Origin: Bacteroidales bacterium
Lineage (GTDB): Bacteria > Bacteroidota > Bacteroidia > Bacteroidales > VadinHA17
Reading direction: 5' to 3'
Length of the DNA: 13,537 bases
Assembly (NCBI GenBank): GCA_003501665.1
Contig: DNOQ01000117.1
Coordinates: 1-13,537, forward strand
The translations under genes and the position numbers were made by a program. The notes beneath the pieces are model-generated. The model ran no database searches and was not told the DNA's origin. It saw only the letters and a list, made by a program, of their open reading frames with translations. The stretch's first letter is position 1. Every line of letters begins with the position of its first letter. Shown in pieces: positions 1 through 5,918 of this stretch.

Positions 1-707
1 ACAGGCTTGAGGATACCGGGAACCCGCTCTACTCTCATCTTCTGAGATGGAACAACTCAAATCATATTAAGAAGCATTTCTCGGACAATGTCAAGGCATC
101 AGTCGATGGATATGACCCGCTCGCCAGTCTGGCTGCAGGGCTGCCAGGTGACTTCGAAAGATGGTCGCCTCTTGCAAAAGCACAGTGGCTGGAGACGACC
201 GTCTTCATGTCGGGTTATCTCCTCTCCTCACAGGGCGACCGAATGGGGATGGCCAACTCAATTGAAGGACGTTATCCCTTCCTCGATTATCGGGTGATTG
301 AGTTTTGTTCGACTCTCCCTGACAAATTAAAGCTGAACGGGATGAATGAAAAGTTCCTCCTGAAGAAGTTGATGCAAGGTAAGATCCCTGAGAGTATAGT
401 TAAGAGACCCAAACAGCCCTACAGGGCCCCGATAAGCAGTGTTTTCGTGGGCAAGGGAAGGCCGGAATATATACCGGAGATGCTCTCTGAGAGACAAACC
501 CGGCAGGCTGGTGTCTTTAGTTACAATTCAGTATCGGCATTGCTTGGAAAAATCGGGAATACAGGTACAGCCTCTGAGATGGATAATATGGTAATAACCT
601 CCATTATCTCCACACACCTCCTTTACAACCAGTTTATTGAAAATAATAACCCTGAGTTTCAAAATGCACCCTTAAAAAATCTGAAAGTAATTCAAGACCA
701 TGAGTAA
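1..707 (+). CDS. Asparagine synthase (glutamine-hydrolysing) AsnB-type, C-terminal part
   Basis: Partial gene. The reading frame is open from base 3 to the TAA at 705-707 (234 residues visible); the N-terminal glutaminase domain and the PP-loop lie left of the window. What remains is the end of the synthetase domain. It shows the family signature SSQGDRMGMANSIEGRYPFLD followed by a KFLLKK segment and RPKQPYRAPI, a hallmark of the C-terminal half of AsnB proteins. The family activates a carboxylate as an acyl-AMP and amidates it with ammonia from glutamine. The gene overlaps the NAD synthase-like gene by 8 nt (ATG at 700), so the two are co-transcribed and probably translationally coupled. AsnB paralogues in exopolysaccharide clusters are thought to amidate sugars or aglycones rather than free aspartate; with these neighbours that is plausible here but unproven. 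The family call is firm, the substrate unknown. Confidence 0.93.
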   Translation, partial: RLEDTGNPLYSHLLRWNNSNHIKKHFSDNVKASVDGYDPLASLAAGLPGDFERWSPLAKAQWLETTVFMSGYLLSSQGDRMGMANSIEGRYPFLDYRVIEFCSTLPDKLKLNGMNEKFLLKKLMQGKIPESIVKRPKQPYRAPISSVFVGKGRPEYIPEMLSERQTRQAGVFSYNSVSALLGKIGNTGTASEMDNMVITSIISTHLLYNQFIENNNPEFQNAPLKNLKVIQDHE

Positions 708-1692
708 CAAGAAACCATTTACAAAAGATATTATCCTGCTTGATGACATTGAGCATGTTGTTAGTAACATCGTCGAGCAACTGCGCCAGGATATTCTGCA
801 CAGGTTCAAGAGATACGGTGCGGTAGTCGGAATAAGCGGCGGGATCGATTCCTCCGTCTGCTTCGCCCTGGCAGCTAAAGCCTTTGGGGCAGAGAAGGTT
901 CTCGGGGTAATGCTTCCCGAGAAGGACTCTAGTCCTGACAGTGAGATGCTTGCCAGGGAACTGGCTGCCAAATTCGGTGTAAAGGCAATCAAGGAAGAGA
1001 TCACCGATGCCCTGTCAGGGTTTGGATGTTATGAAAGGCGTGACGAAGCAGTAAAAAGAGTTTTTCGGGAATATGATCCCATAACCTGGAAGATGAAGAT
1101 CGGAATCAGGCAGAGTGGTTTGTTCAATAACCTCCCTCCTATTTTCAATCTTACTGTAATTGATAAGGATGGAAATGCAAAAGATAAAATCCTTCCGGTC
1201 AATGAGTATCTTCAGATAGTCGCTGCCTCAAACTTCAAGCAGCGTACAAGGATGTCAATGCTTTATTATCATGCGGAGGCACTTCATTACGCCGTTGTTG
1301 GAACACCCAATAAGCATGAACAGGAACAAGGGTTCTTCGTAAAATACGGCGATGGTGCCGGGGATGTCATGCCCATAGGAAATCTTTACAAGACGCAGGT
1401 CTACCAGCTTGCTGAATACATGGGAGTTCCAAAGGGAATTATTGAACGTACGCCAACAACTGATACCTATTCTGCCGAGCAGACACAGGAGGAGTTTTTC
1501 TACCAGCTGCCTTTCTCTCTTATGGATCAGTTCTGGTACGGCTTTGAGAATGGTTACGCCGCTGGTGAAGTCGCTTCTGCTATGGGCGAAACAACCGAGC
1601 GCGTCGAAGCCCTCTTCCGTAATTTTGAACGCAAACGCAAGACCACTGAATACCTTAGGATGCCGCCTATCCGCGACTACTACCAGGATTAG
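700..1692 (+). CDS. NAD synthase-like ammonia-dependent amidotransferase (divergent, exopolysaccharide-cluster type)
   Basis: 330 residues, ATG start inside the end of the asparagine synthase gene. The PP-loop of N-type ATP pyrophosphatases is intact (SGGIDSS, residues 46-52), followed by LPEKDSSPDS (72-81), NFKQRTR (178-184), GTPNKHE (201-207) and KYGDGAGDV (215-223), which correspond to the NadE nucleotide- and substrate-binding blocks. There is no nitrilase-type glutaminase domain, so ammonia must come from solution or another protein. The protein is longer than the usual ~250-280 aa ammonia-dependent NadE, with extra sequence around residues 105-165, and has PTTDTYSAEQTQEEF where housekeeping enzymes have a PSADLW-like segment. 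From memory, this variant is common in exopolysaccharide gene clusters. True NAD synthesis cannot be excluded, but a specialised amide-forming role fits the neighbours better. No nadE symbol is given because the substrate is uncertain. Confidence 0.85.
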   Translation: MSNKKPFTKDIILLDDIEHVVSNIVEQLRQDILHRFKRYGAVVGISGGIDSSVCFALAAKAFGAEKVLGVMLPEKDSSPDSEMLARELAAKFGVKAIKEEITDALSGFGCYERRDEAVKRVFREYDPITWKMKIGIRQSGLFNNLPPIFNLTVIDKDGNAKDKILPVNEYLQIVAASNFKQRTRMSMLYYHAEALHYAVVGTPNKHEQEQGFFVKYGDGAGDVMPIGNLYKTQVYQLAEYMGVPKGIIERTPTTDTYSAEQTQEEFFYQLPFSLMDQFWYGFENGYAAGEVASAMGETTERVEALFRNFERKRKTTEYLRMPPIRDYYQD

Positions 1693-1760
1693 GTATTAGC
1701 TGATTCTGGATTAGCTACGAGAATTAAAATTGTTACTTGGAGGTTTTTAAACACACAGGT

Positions 1761-3218
1761 ATGAATGCATTTGATTATTTTTTCGAGAATACAAATAGCC
1801 TTGAAAAGCCGTTTCTGGTCGGCAGGGAAGAGATTAATTATAAGGATCTCCATTCAAGCTGTCTTAATATTGCAGCATGGATCAACGAAAAGGTAGGAAC
1901 AGAAAGGCACATTATGCTGCTGTCAATTAACAATCTCTTCTTCCTGAAAACCTACCTGGCTATTATCAAATCGGGAAACATCTGCATTCCTCTTGATCCA
2001 TACATAGAAAAGGAAAATTTCGATTATATCAGCCGGTTGACCAATCCATCAATGATCTTCCTGACAGAAGAAATTGGAAAGAAGCTTCCTGTGAGTGATT
2101 ACAAATGCATCTACCCGGGAGAAATAGAGGGAATTGAGAAGCGCGTAAAACCGGCAAAGTTCCCGGTCAATTTTAACAGGGAGCTTTGTGGGGAGATCAT
2201 CTTCACTTCCGGGTCCACAGGGAAGCCCAAGGGAGTAATGATATCACACAAAAATCTGATCGCCAACACATCATCAATTGTTGAGTATCTCCAACTCACC
2301 CCTGATGACAGGATCCTGGTTGTATTGCCCTTCTATTATTGCTATGGACTTTCGTTGCTCCATACACACCTGAGAGTGGGCGGATCAATAGTATTTAATA
2401 ACTCTTTCATCTTCCTTGGAGGTGTTCTTAGGAATCTTATTGATCACAAATGCACGGGTTTTGCAGGAGTGCCAAGTCATTTTCAGATCCTTCTCAGGAA
2501 ATCAGATTCTTTCAAGCAAACCAGTTTCCCCAATCTCCGATATGTGACTCAAGCCGGCGGCAAACTGGCACCTATTTTCATTGATGAGTTCCGTGAAGCC
2601 CACCCCGGAACAAAATTTATTGTAATGTACGGGCAAACGGAGGCCACAGCAAGGCTTTCCTGGCTGCCACCGGAATTATATGAAAGAAGGAAAGGATCTA
2701 TGGGGAAAGGTATTCCCGGAGTGGAGCTCGGGGTCGTCAACGAATCGGGTGAGTCCATCAAGCCAGGTGAGACCGGAGAGGTTATAGCAAGGGGAGACAA
2801 TATCATGATCGGTTATTTTGCCGATGAGGAGGGCACGAAAAATACCATCCGAAAAGGATGGCTTTACACCGGCGACCTTGGCACAGTTGATGAGGATGGC
2901 TATATCTATCTGACCGCCCGGTCCAAGGAGATAATAAAAGTCCGGGGAAAACGTATCAGCCCGAAAGAGGTTGAAGCAGTTATACTCGCACTTCCTGAAG
3001 TAATCGACTGCACAATTGAAGGGGTTGAAGACGAAATAGAGGGCGAAATGCTGAAGGCTACCGTTACAGTCAGAAAAGAAAGTATCAGTTCTATCACCCG
3101 GGAGAAGCTGATCCACCATTGCTCACAGCACCTTGCCCTGTTTAAAGTTCCCCAAGTCTATGAATTCAGAGATGATCTGACGATCAGCGCCACGGGTAAA
3201 AAAATCAAAAAAGTCTGA
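1761..3218 (+). CDS. AMP-dependent acyl/aminoacyl ligase (ANL superfamily)
   Basis: 485 residues from ATG 1761, about the length of a compact ANL enzyme. All core motifs are visible: P-loop TSGSTGKPKG (149-158), YGQTEA (290-295), YTGDLG (369-374), the hinge region SKEIIKVRGKRISPKE (388-403) and the C-terminal catalytic lysine in ATGKK (around 480). It should activate a carboxylic acid as acyl-AMP and pass it to a thiol such as CoA or a carrier-protein phosphopantetheine. QTEATARLSWLPPE after the A5 motif resembles ligases encoded in exopolysaccharide and exosortase-associated clusters. A longer reading from TTG 1737 is possible but lacks an upstream ribosome-binding site, whereas GGAGGT lies at 1739-1744, about 16 nt before ATG 1761. 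The gene follows the NAD synthase-like gene after 68 nt and ends before a strong terminator. No acyl-carrier-protein gene is visible beside it. The acyl substrate cannot be told from sequence. Confidence 0.9.
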   Translation: MNAFDYFFENTNSLEKPFLVGREEINYKDLHSSCLNIAAWINEKVGTERHIMLLSINNLFFLKTYLAIIKSGNICIPLDPYIEKENFDYISRLTNPSMIFLTEEIGKKLPVSDYKCIYPGEIEGIEKRVKPAKFPVNFNRELCGEIIFTSGSTGKPKGVMISHKNLIANTSSIVEYLQLTPDDRILVVLPFYYCYGLSLLHTHLRVGGSIVFNNSFIFLGGVLRNLIDHKCTGFAGVPSHFQILLRKSDSFKQTSFPNLRYVTQAGGKLAPIFIDEFREAHPGTKFIVMYGQTEATARLSWLPPELYERRKGSMGKGIPGVELGVVNESGESIKPGETGEVIARGDNIMIGYFADEEGTKNTIRKGWLYTGDLGTVDEDGYIYLTARSKEIIKVRGKRISPKEVEAVILALPEVIDCTIEGVEDEIEGEMLKATVTVRKESISSITREKLIHHCSQHLALFKVPQVYEFRDDLTISATGKKIKKV

Positions 3219-3269
3219 CCCTCAAATCTATCAAAATTAGAAATATAGAAGGTTAATCTGATTGACCGG

Positions 3270-3303
3270 GAGGATTAAGGATAGCCTTGTCCTCTTTTAT
3301 TTG
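3270..3303 (+). terminator. Rho-independent terminator of the asnB-nadE-like-ligase operon
   Basis: A hairpin forms from GAGGA (3270-3274) with TCCTC (3290-3294) and AAGG (3277-3280) with CCTT (3285-3288), closed by the loop ATAG. A short TT/G internal mismatch separates the two helices. TTTTATTT follows directly. It sits 52 nt after the ligase stop codon and 111 nt before the lipoprotein start, so the lipoprotein is a separate transcription unit. Confidence 0.72.
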
Positions 3304-3352
3304 TCATTCATCACTTTTTTCATCATTTTCGTCAAATGCGTATGGTATTATT

Positions 3353-3362
3353 CGGAATTCCG
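3353..3362. promoter_or_regulatory. 10-bp perfect palindrome upstream of the lipoprotein gene
   Basis: CGGAATTCCG is a perfect inverted repeat lying 51 nt before the ATG at 3414. Just downstream TAATTTAG (3366-3373) matches the Bacteroidota -7 element TAnnTTTG at all but one position, but no TTTG -33 element is seen at the right distance. The palindrome could be an operator next to a promoter, or chance; confidence is low. Confidence 0.25.
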
Positions 3363-3413
3363 TTCTAATTTAGACAGAAATTTAACTAATAAGTGACATT
3401 AATTCGACTAAAG

Positions 3414-4265
3414 ATGAAGAAAATTACTAAATTGATGCTCATGGTTGTCGCCGTCATGATGGTGGCAACGGGATGCCAGAAGAATGAAGAGGTTATTGAT
3501 GTTTCCCTGAAATCTTCCGGAGTAATGACAGTAGTTGCTAACTGGCAGTCTGGTAGTGCCGTATTCGAGTGTGGCAAAGCCGGGGGTGCTTGCGCATATG
3601 CGTTCAAAATTGATGAATGGGATGAATACTTTGGAATGGATGGCGAATATGAAACCATGGAGGGCAACTCCATTGTCATCCTCAACAGTGATGGCAAGAC
3701 CTTCGACTTTACATCTGAATATCCTGTATGTAAGGTTATTGTTAAGGCTGGAAGAGGTGCATATATCTACACTTATCCTGAGGGAGGGGTTTATGAAGAT
3801 TCGGGATTAATAGGTTTTCAGGGCAAAGGGATAAGCCACGTCACCTTCTGCTATGCTGAACCCCCTGAATTGATCATCGCAGTCAAAGCCCGATACCTTA
3901 GGTATATTAATGAAACAACCTCAACTGAAGACAACTGTGAAAGCGCTGGTTTGGTTGCTTTTACTTCAGGCTGGTGCAGTATCCTCGAATATAACCCCTA
4001 TCCTTCAACTTCGAGCTTTAATATGGTTCGTCAGGGGGTAGTCGTTGGGAGTGTCGTAGTTAATGCAGATGGCGATGTGACAGTTACTCTCGAAGAAGGT
4101 AAAACTCTGACAACTGCCTGGTTGTTCATTGGAACCCTCGAAGAGCTTCAGACGGCCAATCTGAAGGATGGTTGCCCGAACTTTACCAACCCGGCTGTCT
4201 GGATTCCGAACACTAACGCCCAGACTGACGCATTAGGGCTCTCTTATATGTTTTTTGATCTTTAG
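3414..4265 (+). CDS. Putative surface lipoprotein with an ISHVTFCY beta-sandwich-like segment
   Basis: 283 residues from ATG 3414, chosen over the in-frame GTG at 3393 because MKKITKLMLM starts a typical signal peptide. The hydrophobic stretch ends in VATGC with the candidate lipidated cysteine at 21, a relaxed Bacteroidota-type lipobox. Residues about 97-147 (FDFTSEYPVCKVIVKAG through GISHVTFCY) match, as I recall it, a segment common in surface proteins of many bacteria: a hydrophobic VIVKGG strand, a tyrosine-rich strand, a D-x-GL turn and a final SH-x-x-FCY strand, probably a beta-sandwich. Six further cysteines occur in the mature protein outside that segment (53, 60, 175, 188, 254 and the lipidated 21), so disulfides are possible. 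No catalytic motif is seen and the function is unknown. It is a monocistronic unit between two terminators. Confidence 0.82.
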   Translation: MKKITKLMLMVVAVMMVATGCQKNEEVIDVSLKSSGVMTVVANWQSGSAVFECGKAGGACAYAFKIDEWDEYFGMDGEYETMEGNSIVILNSDGKTFDFTSEYPVCKVIVKAGRGAYIYTYPEGGVYEDSGLIGFQGKGISHVTFCYAEPPELIIAVKARYLRYINETTSTEDNCESAGLVAFTSGWCSILEYNPYPSTSSFNMVRQGVVVGSVVVNADGDVTVTLEEGKTLTTAWLFIGTLEELQTANLKDGCPNFTNPAVWIPNTNAQTDALGLSYMFFDL

Positions 4266-4286
4266 TAAATCCAATACATATCAAGA

Positions 4287-4320
4287 TTAAAAAAGGTGTC
4301 CATCCGGGCACCTTTTTTAA
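4287..4320. terminator. Bidirectional rho-independent terminator
   Basis: TTAAAAAAGGTG (4287-4298) and CACCTTTTTTAA (4309-4320) form a perfect 12-bp inverted repeat around a 10-nt spacer; TC/GG in the spacer can add one G-C and one G-U pair. The A-tract on one side and T-tract on the other make it work in both directions. It lies 21 nt after the stop of the plus-strand lipoprotein gene and 24 nt beyond the end of the minus-strand gene, as expected for a shared terminator of convergent genes. Confidence 0.88.
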
Positions 4321-4344
4321 TTCCTGCACAATAGTGGCGTTTTA

Positions 4345-5568
4345 TTAGGTTTGGCCATTCCACCCTGCAATTCTTGCAAGCATCCACCACATTGCCTTCG
4401 CCAGTCTTATTGAACCCACATCTGATATGTGACCATAGGTTGTCGGCACATAATTTTCGGGAACTATTGCAGGATACGTATAGGTATTATGTGTCTGTGT
4501 GGTCTGAACTCCGGAATTGCTCCAACATAATATATCTGCATAGTCAAATAATATCCTGCTCGCATCAAGTGCAACATAGTCCCTGATTTGTTTCCATCTG
4601 AGATGATTATTATACCCGTATAATCCTGAATAATCGTCCACCGGTCCCGTGGTAAAGAATACCCTGGTCGGATAACCTCTGGTTGCACAATGATCGACAT
4701 ATTCCTGCGTTGCCCGCAGGTAATCAGATATCGCAGCACTGGTCATATAGTCCGGATCGTAACACCATCCAAAGCCAAACGCGGCCAGCGCAGGCCCATT
4801 GGTAGCACAATAATCAAGGCTCGCTTTTGTCTGGGATATCGCTCCGGAGCTCGTATACCAATCCTGCTCCCCGTAAAAATGAACCCAACCTGTCGGACCA
4901 CTCCGGTAAGACCCCCACGTAGCTTCGTTTACCCTTAAATTACTCGTAGTATACGGCTCAGGTGTACCTGAGGCTATCTGGCTGACTGAATATACAGGGT
5001 TCAGATTCTTAAGCAGGACCATGCCCGTCCTGATCGCATTGGTATGTGACTCACCAGCATATGATAACCACATCTTCTTTACCTGGTCTATATAATACTG
5101 GGGAATATCATCATACTTATCAACAACACTGTGATCAGCAATAATCTGGGCTCCCTGAATCTCGGACTGTGTCTTTAAGACCTTTTCATCACCATACCCT
5201 ATTCCTTCCTGATTTACCGCATAGGCCCTGACACGATACTCAGTGTCAGGATTCAGGTTAGTCATTGTGCTTATAAAATCGCCGTTTCCTGAACCATCTT
5301 CAGTATGGAAATCCTTAATTGTAGGACCTGCCTCAATACCCCAGCAAACGCCCTTTGAAATAATGTCGGATCCGCCGTCAAGCTTTATCTTGCCACCTGA
5401 GATAGCGGATGTGGATGTTACTCCAGTTATTGATTCTGTTTCGAGTTCCGGCAGTTTGGAGCTTCCGGCATTTTCACAGGAAAGAGACATTGAGAAAAGG
5501 GCCAGCATACTGAGTGAGATAAATATGATGCTGTACCTCCGCGAACCAAAGTTTCTTATAGCTTTCAT
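4345..5568 (-). CDS. Lipoprotein with FnIII-like domain and SGNH-hydrolase-like domain
   Basis: 407 residues from the ATG at 5568; an in-frame extension to 5607 only adds residues before the signal peptide. The peptide ends in MSLSC with candidate lipidated Cys31. Residues about 45-133 form a fibronectin type III-like module common in Bacteroidota lipoproteins (ISKGVCWG, NLNPDTEYRVRAYAVN, IGYGDEK). The rest resembles a SGNH/GDSL esterase-like fold: WLSYAGESHTNA (168-178) with candidate nucleophile Ser174, FTTGPVDDY (305-313), FDYADIL (341-347), and near the C-terminus YGHISDVGSIRLAKAMWW (378-395) with His380 and Asp383 as candidate catalytic residues. SGNH enzymes often remove O-acetyl or other acyl groups from glycans; substrate and activity are unproven, and the catalytic assignments are by motif position only. 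It reads away from the divergent beta-helix gene and shares a terminator with the lipoprotein gene on its other side. Confidence 0.83.
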   Translation of the reverse strand: MKAIRNFGSRRYSIIFISLSMLALFSMSLSCENAGSSKLPELETESITGVTSTSAISGGKIKLDGGSDIISKGVCWGIEAGPTIKDFHTEDGSGNGDFISTMTNLNPDTEYRVRAYAVNQEGIGYGDEKVLKTQSEIQGAQIIADHSVVDKYDDIPQYYIDQVKKMWLSYAGESHTNAIRTGMVLLKNLNPVYSVSQIASGTPEPYTTSNLRVNEATWGSYRSGPTGWVHFYGEQDWYTSSGAISQTKASLDYCATNGPALAAFGFGWCYDPDYMTSAAISDYLRATQEYVDHCATRGYPTRVFFTTGPVDDYSGLYGYNNHLRWKQIRDYVALDASRILFDYADILCWSNSGVQTTQTHNTYTYPAIVPENYVPTTYGHISDVGSIRLAKAMWWMLARIAGWNGQT

Positions 5569-5607
5569 AGTATAAATCTTAAGACAGTTTTCATATACTA
5601 AATACAA

Positions 5608-5663
5608 CTGGTATGGTTAATTAGTTCATAAACGAGACGGGAAATTGACAGCCTGGTATGGTT
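5608..5663. repeat. 11-nt direct repeat pair in the divergent promoter region
   Basis: CTGGTATGGTT occurs at 5608-5618 and again at 5653-5663, start-to-start distance 45 nt, followed by AAT and TAAT, so the similarity runs on with one inserted T. The copies lie 40 and 85 nt upstream of the start of the minus-strand SGNH-like lipoprotein gene. The spacing of about four helical turns would put two bound proteins on nearly the same DNA face, as for an activator with tandem sites. The binding protein is unknown. Confidence 0.55.
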
Positions 5664-5667
5664 TAAT

Positions 5668-5678
5668 CCGATAATCGG
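5668..5678. promoter_or_regulatory. Short palindrome CCGAT-A-ATCGG
   Basis: Perfect 5-bp arms around a single A, immediately after the second direct repeat copy. It may be part of the same regulatory site, but is short enough to be chance. Confidence 0.25.
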
Positions 5679-5918
5679 CTGATTCCCTCTCCTATAATAA
5701 ATGAAATTTCTGTCTGAATATTGCCTGTTTTTAGAGAATTAATCACCAACCATGGTCGATTGATCAAAGTATGAGTCATGTCTTGCGAAAATATTGGCAT
5801 TCAGCATTGTGTTTCCTGTAACTTTATGACCTCCCATTCGTTTAACTTGTTTAATACAATTTATGTGTTACTGTTTGAAGTCGATAAAAGCGTGCGGGAT
5901 ATTTTAGGAAGAAATCCA

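Larger units (their letters stand above)
5569..5918. other. 350-bp divergent intergenic region
   Basis: It separates the divergently transcribed SGNH-like lipoprotein and beta-helix protein genes and must hold both promoters. It contains an 11-nt direct repeat (5608-5618 and 5653-5663) and a short palindrome (5668-5678), listed separately. TAACTTTA (5819-5826) is a one-mismatch match to TAnnTTTG with TTG at 5794-5796, 22 nt upstream, a weak promoter candidate for the plus-strand gene. No tRNA, known riboswitch or convincing small ORF is seen. Confidence 0.6.

Noticed and set aside
1686..1717. Three ATTAG copies around the NAD synthase-like stop codon and the start of the following spacer
   Set aside because: Too short and too AT-rich to be distinguished from chance.
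2676..3119. 147-codon open frame on the minus strand inside the AMP-ligase gene
   Set aside because: The plus-strand frame carries all ANL core motifs; the opposite frame is a shadow.
5645..5698. TTGACA (5645-5650) and TATAAT (5693-5698), both perfect sigma70 consensus hexamers
   Set aside because: They are 42 nt apart instead of about 17, and Bacteroidota primary sigma factors use TTTG/TAnnTTTG, so they do not make a promoter.
5778..5918. N-terminal extension of the beta-helix gene to the ATG at 5778
   Set aside because: The extra 47 residues do not resemble a secretion signal, while ATG 5919 is followed by one and preceded by a purine-rich AGGAAGA.
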